From NCBI RefSeq assembly GCF_009755605.1, contig NZ_WPNZ01000010.1:124001-188000 (forward strand): a stretch of DNA of 64,000 bases, in the 5' to 3' direction. The notes beneath the pieces were generated by a model. It ran no database searches, was not told where the DNA came from, and was given only the letters and a program-made list of their open reading frames with translations. Both the position numbers and the translations under genes were made by a program. The stretch is from Streptomyces typhae (GTDB taxonomy: Bacteria > Actinomycetota > Actinomycetes > Streptomycetales > Streptomycetaceae). Positions 54,175-62,603 of the stretch are shown here, piece by piece; the stretch's first letter is position 1; each line of letters begins with the position of its first letter.

Positions 54175-54786
54175 ATGACTACCGAGACCAACACCGCCAC
54201 CACTGCCGACGCCGCCGCCACAGCTGCCCCTGCTGCCCCGAGTGCCGCTGCCGCCCCTGCTCTGCCGCTGCCCGCGGGCCGCTGGACGCACGACCCGCTG
54301 CACTCGGCCGTCAACTTCACCATCCGTCACCTCGGCATCTCCATAGTCCGCGGCCGCTTCACGGAGTTCGACGCGGAGCTGCTGGTGGGCGAGACCCTGG
54401 AGGACACGGCGGTGAACGCCACGATCGCCCTGGCGTCGATCGACACCGGCAACACCGATCGCGACGCGCATGTGCGCGCCTCCGACCTGCTGGATGTGGA
54501 GCGCCGCCCGACGATGGTGTTCCGTTCGCGCCGGATCACCGGCGCCGGTGAGGAGTGGACGCTGGCGGGCGACCTGACCATCGGCGACGTGACCCGTCCG
54601 GTGACGCTCGCCGTGGAGTTCGGCGGCCTCGGCGCGTTCGGCGACACCCGGCACGCCGGTTTCGAGGCGACGGGCGAGATCCGCCGCAGCGAGTACGGCC
54701 TGACGTTCGCGCCCGGCATGCTCGGCGAGGTCGTGAAGATCCAGCTGGACCTGCAGTTCTCGGAGCCGGGCACACCGGAGGCGTAG
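54175..54786 (+). CDS. YceI-family lipid-binding protein
   Basis: A 203-residue YceI lipocalin-like protein. After an Ala/Thr-rich N-terminus it shows AGRWTHDPLHSAVNFTIRHL, IVRGRFTEFDAELLVG, ATIALASIDTGNTDRDAHVR, FDVERRPTMVFRS-like LLDVERRPTMVFRSRRI and GEIRRSEYGLTF. YceI proteins bind polyisoprenoids or amphipathic lipids. No signal peptide, so probably cytosolic. Its stop abuts the stop of the convergent hydratase with no gap. Confidence 0.92.
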   Translation: MTTETNTATTADAAATAAPAAPSAAAAPALPLPAGRWTHDPLHSAVNFTIRHLGISIVRGRFTEFDAELLVGETLEDTAVNATIALASIDTGNTDRDAHVRASDLLDVERRPTMVFRSRRITGAGEEWTLAGDLTIGDVTRPVTLAVEFGGLGAFGDTRHAGFEATGEIRRSEYGLTFAPGMLGEVVKIQLDLQFSEPGTPEA

Positions 54787-55599
54787 CTATGGGTGCGAGT
54801 CGTCCGCGCCGAAGGCGCCGTGCCGCCCCGCCCCGGCGGTGAACCGCGCGACGCCCTCGGCCGCTTCGTCGAGCGAGCGCAGGCCGTGCCGCAACTCGGC
54901 CGCGAGGGCCTCCCGTTCGGGCAGCCCGTGCTGTTCGCGGGCGGAGAGCCGGTCGTTCCGCAGGCAGGTCCCCGGGAACGCGGCGATCTCCGCGGCTAGC
55001 CGCTCGGCCGCCGCCCGCCCGGTCCCCCGCGGTACGACGCGGTTGACGAGGCCCATGCCGAGGGCTTCCGCAGCGTCGACGGGGCGACCGGTGAGGATGA
55101 GGTCCATGGCGCGGCCCTCACCGACGATCCGGGGCAGTCGCACTGTCCCGCCGTCGATGAGCGGTACGCCCCAGCGGCGGCAGAAGACCCCGAACACGGC
55201 GTCCTCCTCGGCCACCCGCAGATCGCACCAGAGCGCCAGTTCGAGACCGCCCGCGACGGCGTGGCCGGAGACCGCGGCGATGACGGGCTTGGACAGGTTC
55301 AGCCGCGTCGGCCCCATCGGCCCGTCGGTTCCGGTGACGTCGTTGGCGTCGGGCGTGCCCAGGGCCTTGAGGTCGGCGCCCGCGCAGAAGGTGCCGCCCT
55401 CGCCCCACAGGACGGCGACCGACGCCTCGGGGTCGGCGTCGAAGGCCCGGAAGGCGTCCGCGAGCGCGCGGGCGGTGGGGCCGTCGACCGCGTTGCGGGT
55501 GTGCGGGCGGGAGAGGACGACCGTGGTGACGGGGCCGTCGCGTTCGGCCCGCACGGGCGGGGCGGCTGTGGGCGTGGTGCGCGTCGTCTCCTCGGCCAT
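54787..55599 (-). CDS. Enoyl-CoA hydratase/isomerase (crotonase family)
   Basis: A 270-residue crotonase-fold protein. The oxyanion-hole segments are GTFCAGADLKAL and VSGHAVAGGLELALWCD; then EEDAVFGVFCRRWGVPLIDG and the C-terminal helices with AEIAAFPGTCLRNDRLSARE. The catalytic Glu of the first position is present in GGLELA; the second (GIPP/GLxPE region) is altered to GVPLIDG, so it may not be a plain hydratase. ATG 55599. It is tail-to-tail with yceI. Confidence 0.88.
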   Translation of the reverse strand: MAEETTRTTPTAAPPVRAERDGPVTTVVLSRPHTRNAVDGPTARALADAFRAFDADPEASVAVLWGEGGTFCAGADLKALGTPDANDVTGTDGPMGPTRLNLSKPVIAAVSGHAVAGGLELALWCDLRVAEEDAVFGVFCRRWGVPLIDGGTVRLPRIVGEGRAMDLILTGRPVDAAEALGMGLVNRVVPRGTGRAAAERLAAEIAAFPGTCLRNDRLSAREQHGLPEREALAAELRHGLRSLDEAAEGVARFTAGAGRHGAFGADDSHP

Positions 55600-55667
55600 G
55601 GTCCGCCTTCTCCCTCGCTGCTCGTGGGGTCCGGGCCAGCCGAACACGCCGGCGCACGCACAACAAG

Positions 55668-55707
55668 ACGTCAGCGCGCCGTCCCTGCGGGGACGACGCG
55701 CTGACGT
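55668..55707 (-). terminator. Terminator of uvrA
   Basis: 11-bp outer stem (55668-55678 / 55697-55707, ACGTCAGCGCG and complement) with an inner CGTCCC/GGGACG stem and 4-nt loop. It is 111 bp past the uvrA stop. The intervening 55713-55795 holds five degenerate CCGAAGCC repeats. Confidence 0.7.
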
Positions 55708-55818
55708 GCCGGAACCGAAGCCCGCCCAAGCCGAAGCCAGGGCCGCGGCCGAAGCCAGCCCCTCGGTCCGAAGCCGGGACCGGGGCCGAAGGAACCGCCC
55801 CCGGACCGGGACCGGCAC

Positions 55819-58800
55819 TCAGGCCTTGCGGGACCGCGCGACGGTCTTCTTGGCCGCACCCTTCTTGGCCACCGTCTTCTTGGCGACCGTCTTCTTGGCC
55901 GCTGCCTGCTTGGTGGCGGCCTTCGTGTCGGTGGCCGCCTTCGTGGCCGCCGACTTCGCAGCCGCCGCCTTCTTGGTGGCCGTCGCCTTGGTGGAGGTCG
56001 CCTTGGTGGCGGTCTTCGCAGTGGCGGTCCTCTTCGCGGTCGCCGTCGCGGCCACCGTCTTCTTGGCGGGGGCCCTCTTCGCGCCCTTGCGTGCCTGCGG
56101 CACCGCCGCGTCGCTGATCCGGTCAGCGGCGATGATGTCCCGCAGGAACTTGCCGGTGTGGCTGGCGGGCACGCCGGCGACCTCTTCGGGGGTGCCCTCG
56201 GCGATGACGAGGCCACCGCCGCTGCCGCCCTCCGGGCCCATGTCGACGACCCAGTCGGCGGTCTTGATCACGTCGAGGTTGTGCTCGATGACGATGACCG
56301 TGTTGCCCTTGTCGACGAGCCCCGAGAGGACCGAGATGAGCTTGCTGATGTCTTCGAAGTGCAGACCCGTGGTCGGCTCGTCGAGGACGTAGACCGTGCG
56401 GCCCGTGGAGCGCTTCTGGAGCTCGCTGGCCAGCTTCACGCGCTGGGCCTCGCCGCCGGAGAGCGTGGGCGCGGACTGGCCGAGCCTGACGTACCCGAGG
56501 CCCACGTCGTGGAGGGTCCTCAGGTGGCGGGCGATGGCGGGCACCGCCTCGAAGAAGTCGAGCGCCTCCTCGATGGGCATGTCGAGGACCTCGGCGATGG
56601 ACTTGCCCTTGTAGTGCACGTCCAGGGTCTCGCGGTTGTAGCGCGCGCCGTGGCAGACCTCGCACGGGACGTACACGTCCGGGAGGAAGTTCATCTCGAT
56701 CTTGATGGTGCCGTCGCCGGAGCAGTTCTCGCAGCGGCCGCCCTTGACGTTGAAGGAGAAGCGCCCGGGGAGATAGCCCCGGACCTTGGCCTCCGTGGTC
56801 TCGGCGAAGAGCTTGCGGACGTGGTCGAAGACTCCGGTGTACGTCGCCGGGTTCGACCGCGGGGTGCGGCCGATGGGCGACTGGTCGACGTGCACCACCT
56901 TGTCGACGAGGTCGTCGCCCTCCACGCGCGTGTGCCGCCCGGGGACGGACCTGGCGCCGTTCAGCTCCCGGGCCAGGTGCGTGTAGAGGATGTCGTTGAC
57001 CAGCGTCGACTTGCCGGATCCCGAGACGCCCGTGACGGCCGTGAGGACGCCGAGCGGGAAGGAGACGTCGATGTCCTGGAGGTTGTTCTCGCGGGCGCCG
57101 TGCACCGTGAGCCGGCGCGTGGGGTCGGCGGGGCGGCGGACGTCGGGGACGGGGATGGCCCGCTTGCCCGACAGATACTGCCCGGTGACCGACTTGTCGT
57201 TGTCCAGGAGCTCCTTCAGGGAGCCGCTGTGCACGACCTTGCCGCCGTGCTCGCCCGCGCCGGGGCCGATGTCCACGACCCAGTCGGCAACCTTGATGGT
57301 GTCCTCGTCGTGCTCGACGACGATCAGGGTGTTGCCCATGTCGCGGAGCCGGACGAGGGTCTCGATCAGGCGGTGGTTGTCGCGCTGGTGCAGGCCGATG
57401 GACGGCTCGTCCAGGACGTAGAGCACGCCGACCAGGCCGGAGCCGATCTGCGTGGCCAGGCGGATGCGCTGGGCCTCACCGCCGGAGAGGGTGCCCGCGG
57501 CGCGGTTGAGCGACAAGTAGTCCAGTCCGACGTCGACCAGGAAGCGCAGCCGTTCGTTGACCTCCTTCAGGACCCGCTCGGCGATCTTCTTGTCGCGGGC
57601 GCCCAGCCTGAGCTGGGCGAGGAAGTCCGCGCAGTCGCTGATCGACATCGCGGAGACCTCGGCGATGGACTTCCCCATCACCGTGACGGCGAGGACGATC
57701 GGCTTCAGGCGCGTGCCCTCGCAGGTGGGGCAGGGCACCTCGCGCATATAGCCCTCGAAGCGCTCGCGGCTGGCGTCGCTCTCGGCCTCGCTGTGCCGCC
57801 GCTTCACGAACGGGACGGCGCCTTCGAAGGCGGTGGTGTAGACCCGCTCCCTGCCGTAGCGGTTGCGGTAGCGGACCTCGATCTGGGTCTTGTGGCCGTT
57901 CAGGAGGGCCTTCTTGGCGCGCTGCGGCAGGCCCGCCCACGGCATGTCCGTGGCGAAGCCGAGCGCGTCGGCGAGGGCGCCGACGAGGCGCCCGAAGTAG
58001 TCCTTCGTGTGGCCGTGGGACCAGGGGTGGATGGCACCCTCGTCGAGCGACTTGTCCTCGTCGGGGACGATCAGCTCGGGGTCGACCTCCATGCGCGTGC
58101 CGATGCCCGTGCAGTCGGGGCAGGCGCCGAAGGGCGAGTTGAAGGAGAAGGAGCGGGGCTCCAGCTCTTCGAAGGACAGGTCGTCGTAGGGGCAGTAGAG
58201 GTGCTCCGAGTACATCCGCTCGCGCTCGGGGTCGTCCTCGGGGAGGTCCACGAAGTCCAGGACGACCATGCCGCCGGAGAGGCCGAGCGCGGTCTCCACG
58301 GAGTCCGTGAGGCGGCGCTTGGCGCTGTCCTTGACCGTGAGGCGGTCGACGACCACCTCGATGGTGTGCTTCTCCTGCTTCTTCAGCGTGGGCGGCTCGG
58401 AGAGCTGGATGGTCTCGCCGTCCACCCGGGCGCGGCTGTACCCCTTGGTCTGGAGATCGGAGAAGAGGTCGACGAACTCGCCCTTGCGCTCGCGCACCAG
58501 CGGCGACAGGACCTGGAAGCGGCTGCCCTCGGGCAGCTCCAGGACCTTGTCGACGATGGCCTGCGGCGACTGGCGGGAGATCGGTCGGCCGCACTCGGGG
58601 CAGTGCGGCTTGCCGATGCGCGCGAAGAGCAGGCGCAGATAGTCGTAGACCTCGGTGATGGTGCCGACCGTGGAGCGCGGGTTGCGCGAGGTCGACTTCT
58701 GGTCGATGGAGACCGCCGGGGAGAGGCCTTCGATGAAGTCCACGTCCGGCTTGTCCATCTGCCCGAGGAACTGGCGGGCGTACGAGGACAGGGACTCGAC

Positions 58801-58962
58801 GTACCGGCGCTGGCCCTCGGCGAAGATCGTGTCGAACGCGAGCGAGGACTTGCCGGACCCGGACAGACCGGTGAAGACGATGAGGGAGTCACGCGGGAGG
58901 TCGAGCGAGACGTTCTTGAGATTGTGCTCGCGCGCGCCACGGACGATGAGACGGTCGGCCAC
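55819..58962 (-). CDS. uvrA: Excinuclease ABC subunit A with histone-like C-terminal tail
   Basis: A 1047-residue UvrA, the damage-recognition ATPase of nucleotide excision repair. Two ABC modules: Walker A GLSGSGKSS and GVSGSGKST; signatures LSGGEAQRIRLATQIG and LSGGEAQRVKLASELQ; Walker B VLDEPSIGLH and VLDEPTTGLH; zinc Cys pairs CPYDDL/CPDCTG and CENCSGDG/CEVCHGAR. Residues from ~958 are an Ala/Lys/Thr tail (ATKKAAAAKSAATKAA type) resembling histone H1 and HupB tails. GTG 58962 is preferred, since the GTG at 58974 has no spacing to its AAGAAAGG. Confidence 0.97.
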   Translation of the reverse strand: MADRLIVRGAREHNLKNVSLDLPRDSLIVFTGLSGSGKSSLAFDTIFAEGQRRYVESLSSYARQFLGQMDKPDVDFIEGLSPAVSIDQKSTSRNPRSTVGTITEVYDYLRLLFARIGKPHCPECGRPISRQSPQAIVDKVLELPEGSRFQVLSPLVRERKGEFVDLFSDLQTKGYSRARVDGETIQLSEPPTLKKQEKHTIEVVVDRLTVKDSAKRRLTDSVETALGLSGGMVVLDFVDLPEDDPERERMYSEHLYCPYDDLSFEELEPRSFSFNSPFGACPDCTGIGTRMEVDPELIVPDEDKSLDEGAIHPWSHGHTKDYFGRLVGALADALGFATDMPWAGLPQRAKKALLNGHKTQIEVRYRNRYGRERVYTTAFEGAVPFVKRRHSEAESDASRERFEGYMREVPCPTCEGTRLKPIVLAVTVMGKSIAEVSAMSISDCADFLAQLRLGARDKKIAERVLKEVNERLRFLVDVGLDYLSLNRAAGTLSGGEAQRIRLATQIGSGLVGVLYVLDEPSIGLHQRDNHRLIETLVRLRDMGNTLIVVEHDEDTIKVADWVVDIGPGAGEHGGKVVHSGSLKELLDNDKSVTGQYLSGKRAIPVPDVRRPADPTRRLTVHGARENNLQDIDVSFPLGVLTAVTGVSGSGKSTLVNDILYTHLARELNGARSVPGRHTRVEGDDLVDKVVHVDQSPIGRTPRSNPATYTGVFDHVRKLFAETTEAKVRGYLPGRFSFNVKGGRCENCSGDGTIKIEMNFLPDVYVPCEVCHGARYNRETLDVHYKGKSIAEVLDMPIEEALDFFEAVPAIARHLRTLHDVGLGYVRLGQSAPTLSGGEAQRVKLASELQKRSTGRTVYVLDEPTTGLHFEDISKLISVLSGLVDKGNTVIVIEHNLDVIKTADWVVDMGPEGGSGGGLVIAEGTPEEVAGVPASHTGKFLRDIIAADRISDAAVPQARKGAKRAPAKKTVAATATAKRTATAKTATKATSTKATATKKAAAAKSAATKAATDTKAATKQAAAKKTVAKKTVAKKGAAKKTVARSRKA

Positions 58963-59208
58963 GCCGGTCCGCACCTTTCTTGAGAGAAGTGACAGGGGCG
59001 GGGCCCCCGTCCTTCACAGACTAGAGCGACCCACTGACAACGCCGGGCTGGATCTCTGTGTGGAGGAGTCCGGGGTGGAACCCGGGGGGACGAAGCCCGA
59101 CTCTCAAGAGTGCCCGATGCCATCGTCGAGCGTATAGCACGGGCATTCGATTTGCGGGGCTCATCCACCGCCTTCACCCGAACGTGTGGCGAAGCTATCG
59201 TCGGGCCC

Positions 59209-59907
59209 ATGATTGATCATGTGCGCGACCTGGCGTCTGTACGTGACGCGACCGAACGGCTGCTCGCCGCAGCCACCGACCTGGACAACGTCTCGACGGC
59301 CGAGCCGTCACTGCTTCCGGGCTGGACCCGCGGCCATGTCCTCGCCCACGTGGCGCGGAACGCCGACGCGCTGGTGAATGTGCTGGCAGGGCGGCCCATG
59401 TACGTGAGCGGGGCGGCCCGTGGCGCCGACATCGAGCGGGACGCGCCCCGGCCGATCGCGGACCACCTCGTCGACCTGCGGGAGTCCGCCGCGCGCCTGG
59501 AGGCGCAGGCCGCGCTGCCCGCCGACTGGTCCCGGACCATCACGATGCGCAACGGCGTCACGGACTCGGCGTCACGGGTGCCGTTCCGGCGCTGGGTCGA
59601 ATTGGAGCTGCACCTCGTCGACCTGGGGGTCGGATATCACCTCGAGGATCTGTCCGCCGAGTTCCTGGAGCGCGAGACCGACTTCCTGACCGCCCGCTTC
59701 TCGGGGAACCCGGACGTGCCCGCGACGAGCGTCACCGACGGCACGCGCGCGTGGCGCACGGGCCGCGCTGCGGAGAAGCCCGAGGTGACCGTGGCGGGGC
59801 CGCCCCCCGCCCTGGTCGGCTGGCTCGCCGGGCGCCGCGGCGGCGACGCTCTGGCGGCCGACCTGACCTGCGAAGGCGGCCCACTTCCCGCCCTCCCCCC
59901 GCTATAG
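59209..59907 (+). CDS. Maleylpyruvate isomerase-family mycothiol-dependent protein
   Basis: A 232-residue DinB-fold protein of the mycothiol-dependent maleylpyruvate isomerase group. It shows SLLPGWTRGHVLAHVARNAD with the first metal His, a central RMNGV-like segment, VELELHLVDLGVGY giving the Glu-x-x-His pair, and a C-terminal sterol-carrier-like domain (WRTGRAAEKPEVTVAGPPPA). The isomerase reaction itself is not assured. ATG 59209. It is followed 10 bp later by the metallo-hydrolase, suggesting an operon. Confidence 0.87.
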   Translation: MIDHVRDLASVRDATERLLAAATDLDNVSTAEPSLLPGWTRGHVLAHVARNADALVNVLAGRPMYVSGAARGADIERDAPRPIADHLVDLRESAARLEAQAALPADWSRTITMRNGVTDSASRVPFRRWVELELHLVDLGVGYHLEDLSAEFLERETDFLTARFSGNPDVPATSVTDGTRAWRTGRAAEKPEVTVAGPPPALVGWLAGRRGGDALAADLTCEGGPLPALPPL

Positions 59908-59917
59908 GCTGGCGGCC

Positions 59918-60574
59918 ATGACGTACAGCGGAGCAGTGCAGGTCGGCGGACCCGCGGACGTGCACGAGTTGCAGGACCTGATGATCTCCAAGGTCGCGGT
60001 CGGGGCGATGAACAACAACGCCTACCTACTGCGCTGCCGGGCCACCGACGAGCAGCTGCTCGTCGACGCGGCGAACGAGGCGCACACGCTGCTGACGCTG
60101 ATCGGTGACGACGGCATCGGGTCCGTCGTCACCACGCACCAGCACGGTGACCACTGGCAGGCGCTGGAGGAAGTGGTCGCGGCCACGGGCGCGCGCACGT
60201 ACGCGGGCCGCGAGGACGCCGAGGGCATCCCGGTGCCCACGGACGTCCTGGTCGACGACGGCGACACCATCGCATTCGGCCGGATCACGCTCACCGCCCG
60301 GCATCTGGTGGGCCACACCCCGGGCTCGATCGCCCTCGTGTACGACGACCCCCACGGCCACCCGCACGTCTTCACGGGCGACTGCCTGTTCCCCGGAGGC
60401 GTCGGCAACACCTGGAAGGACCCGGAGAGGTTCGCGCGCCTCATCGGCGACGTCGAGGCCAAGATCTTCGGCACGCTGCCCGACGAGACGTGGGTCTACC
60501 CGGGCCACGGCGGCGACACCACCCTCGGCGCGGAGCGACCGCACCTCGCCGAGTGGCGCACGCGCGGCTGGTGA
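59918..60574 (+). CDS. Metallo-beta-lactamase-fold hydrolase (glyoxalase II-like)
   Basis: A 218-residue MBL-fold protein with NNNAYLLRC, the metal motif VTTHQHGDHWQAL (HxHxDH), the bridging His in RHLVGHTPGSIALV, Asp in FTGDCLFPGG, and the final His in VYPGHGGDTTLG. This set is typical of glyoxalase II and related thioester hydrolases. With its mycothiol-linked neighbour upstream, a thiol-conjugate substrate is a reasonable inference. Confidence 0.9.
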   Translation: MTYSGAVQVGGPADVHELQDLMISKVAVGAMNNNAYLLRCRATDEQLLVDAANEAHTLLTLIGDDGIGSVVTTHQHGDHWQALEEVVAATGARTYAGREDAEGIPVPTDVLVDDGDTIAFGRITLTARHLVGHTPGSIALVYDDPHGHPHVFTGDCLFPGGVGNTWKDPERFARLIGDVEAKIFGTLPDETWVYPGHGGDTTLGAERPHLAEWRTRGW

Positions 60575-60577
60575 CCC

Positions 60578-60613
60578 CGCTGGTGGCGCGGGACTAGCCC
60601 CGCGCCACCAGCG
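60578..60613. terminator. Bidirectional hairpin overlapping the 3' end of aroQ
   Basis: A perfect 15-bp stem with a 6-nt loop (60578-60592 / 60599-60613, CGCTGGTGGCGCGGG and complement). The left arm starts 3 bp after the + strand hydrolase stop; loop and right arm cover the aroQ stop codon and last codons. Confidence 0.75.
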
Positions 60614-61067
60614 CAGCCACCCGCTCCACCCCGAACACGTACCCCTGCACCCCGCAGCCCACGATGATGCCGTCGGCACGCTGGGAGACGTACGAGTGGC
60701 GGCGGAACTCCTCGCGCTGGTGGACGTTGGAGATGTGGACCTCCACCACGGGCAGCCCGTCGCAGGTGCTGAGGGCGTCCAGGATCGCGATCGAGGTGTG
60801 CGTGTACGCGGCCGGGTTGATGACGATGCCCGCGTGCCGTTCCCGCGCCTCGTGGATCCAGTCCACCAACTCGCCCTCGTGGTTGGACTGGCGCAGGTCG
60901 ACCGTCCCGCCGTGCGCGGCGGCCGCCTCGGCGCACATCGCCTCGACGTCGGCGAGCGTGTCGGTGCCGTAGATCTCCGGCTGGCGCTTGCCCAGGAGGT
61001 TCAGATTGGGCCCGTTGAGGATCATGACCGGGGCGGTGGCGAGGGTGTGGGGCACAGGGACCTCCAT
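60594..61067 (-). CDS. aroQ: 3-dehydroquinate dehydratase, type II
   Basis: A 157-residue type II dehydroquinase of the shikimate or quinate pathway. It shows VMILNGPNLNLLGKRQPEIYG with the catalytic Tyr in PEIYG, SNHEGELVDWIHEA, INPAAYTHTSIAI, and EVHISNVHQREEFRRHSYVS with the catalytic His. ATG 61067 gives the standard length. It is divergent from an MHS-family transporter. Confidence 0.95.
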   Translation of the reverse strand: MEVPVPHTLATAPVMILNGPNLNLLGKRQPEIYGTDTLADVEAMCAEAAAAHGGTVDLRQSNHEGELVDWIHEARERHAGIVINPAAYTHTSIAILDALSTCDGLPVVEVHISNVHQREEFRRHSYVSQRADGIIVGCGVQGYVFGVERVAALVARG

Positions 61068-61194
61068 GCGCGTCGGGCTGCTGCTCACAGATGGTTTTAT
61101 CGCACACGAGCAGCGCGAGGCCGTACTTCGGGTCACGTGCCGACACCTCCGCACGCCCCCGTAACCGCCCGTCACACCGGGTAGTTGACGCAGC

Positions 61195-62511
61195 GTGCGC
61201 AACAGTGACCCTCCGTCAACAGATCAGGCCTCAGGGCCCTCGCTGCCACGGCTCGCCGCCGCGTCGCTGGTGGGGACGGCCATCGAGTTCTACGACTTCT
61301 TCATCTACGGCACCGCGGCGGCGCTCGTCCTCGGGCCGCTGTTCTTTCCGACCTTCTCGCCGCTCGCGGGAACGCTGGCCGCGTTCGCGACGTTCGGCGT
61401 GGGCTTCGTGGCCCGGCCGCTCGGCTCGGTGCTCTTCGGGCATCTCGGCGACCGGCGCGGCCGGCGGCCCGTCCTGGTGATCTCCCTGCTGATGACCGGC
61501 CTGGCCACCGTGGCCGTCGGCTGTGTGCCGACGTTCGAGTCGATCGGTGTGGCCGCTCCCCTGCTGCTCCTGGTGCTGCGCTTCGTCCAGGGCGTGGGGC
61601 TCGGCGGCGAGTGGGGCGGCGCGGTCCTGCTCACGGCCGAGCACGCGCCACCCGAGCGGCGGGCGCTGTGGTCGAGCTTCCCGCAGGTCGGCCCTTCGAT
61701 CGGGTTCCTGCTGGCCAACGGCATCACGCTGACGCTCTCCGCGGCGCTCACGGACGCGCAGTTCGCCTCCTGGGGGTGGCGGATCCCGTTCTGGGGGGCG
61801 GGCCTTCTGGCCCTGGCCGGTCTCGTGCTGCGCGCCTCGCTCGTGGAGAGCCCGGACTTCCTTCAGGTGCGCGAGCACGCGCGCGTGCCGTTCGTCGAGG
61901 TCGCGCGCGAGCACTGGCGCCTGGTGCTGCTCACGGCGGGCGCGCTCGCCGTCGGGTACGCGGTGTTCTACGCGGTCACGACGTGGTCGCTGGCGTACGG
62001 CGTGGAGCAGCTCGGCGTGAGCCGTACGGTCATGCTGGCCTGCATCATGGCGGCCGTCGTCGTGAAGGGCGCCCTGACACCGGTGGCGGCCCTGCTCGGC
62101 GACCGCTACGGACGGCGACCGATGTGTCTGGTGGGGTGCGCGGCCACCGCCCTGTGGATGTTCCCGATGGTCGCCCTCCTGGCCACGGGAGAGCCACTGC
62201 TGATGTTCACCGGCTTCCTGGTGACGATGCTCGCGTTCGTCACGATGTTCGCCGTGGTCTCGGCGTATCTGCCGGAGCTGTACGCGCCCCGTGTGCGCTG
62301 CACGGGCGCCGCGGTGGGCTACAACCTCGCCGGGGTCCTCGGTGGTGCGCTCACGCCCATGGTGGCGACGGCGGCGGCCCGGGGCGAGGGGCCTCCGTGG
62401 GGTGTGGCGGCGTATCTGGCGGCGATGGCGGTGCTGAGCCTCGGGTGCTTCGCGCTGCTGCCGGAGACGCGGCCCGCGCGGAAGGAGGTGGTGGTGCCGG
62501 TCGCCGGATGA
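61195..62511 (+). CDS. MHS-family MFS transporter (shikimate/metabolite:H+ symporter type)
   Basis: A 438-residue transporter with about twelve membrane helices and clear MHS signatures: LVGTAIEFYDFFIYGTAAAL, ARPLGSVLFGHLGDRRGRRP, FVQGVGLGGEWGGAVLLTAE, SFPQVGPSIGFLLANG and LLGDRYGRRPMCLVG. The MHS group includes ShiA (shikimate), KgtP and ProP. GTG 61195. Its position opposite aroQ makes shikimate, quinate or protocatechuate-type acids plausible substrates; this is inference from context. Confidence 0.9.
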   Translation: MRNSDPPSTDQASGPSLPRLAAASLVGTAIEFYDFFIYGTAAALVLGPLFFPTFSPLAGTLAAFATFGVGFVARPLGSVLFGHLGDRRGRRPVLVISLLMTGLATVAVGCVPTFESIGVAAPLLLLVLRFVQGVGLGGEWGGAVLLTAEHAPPERRALWSSFPQVGPSIGFLLANGITLTLSAALTDAQFASWGWRIPFWGAGLLALAGLVLRASLVESPDFLQVREHARVPFVEVAREHWRLVLLTAGALAVGYAVFYAVTTWSLAYGVEQLGVSRTVMLACIMAAVVVKGALTPVAALLGDRYGRRPMCLVGCAATALWMFPMVALLATGEPLLMFTGFLVTMLAFVTMFAVVSAYLPELYAPRVRCTGAAVGYNLAGVLGGALTPMVATAAARGEGPPWGVAAYLAAMAVLSLGCFALLPETRPARKEVVVPVAG

Positions 62512-62558
62512 CCGTGCGCCACCGCCCGGATGCTCGGGGAGGTACGTGCGGTGAGGCA

Positions 62559-62599
62559 TGGTGTCCGGCCGGATCGCGGCGCGTCCCGGCCGGACACCA
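62559..62599. terminator. Bidirectional terminator between MHS transporter and chaA
   Basis: Perfect 14-bp arms (62559-62572 / 62586-62599, TGGTGTCCGGCCGG and complement) with a 13-nt loop, between convergent stops at 62511 and 62604. Confidence 0.8.
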
Positions 62600-62603
62600 C
62601 ATC

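Noticed and set aside
56158..58983. Open + strand frame of about 940 codons opposite uvrA
   Set aside because: Purely an antisense shadow; every UvrA motif is on the minus strand.
59018..59110. Possible small gene between uvrA and the isomerase-family gene
   Set aside because: No RBS-preceded frame with plausible codon bias; the 246-bp gap most likely holds two divergent promoters.
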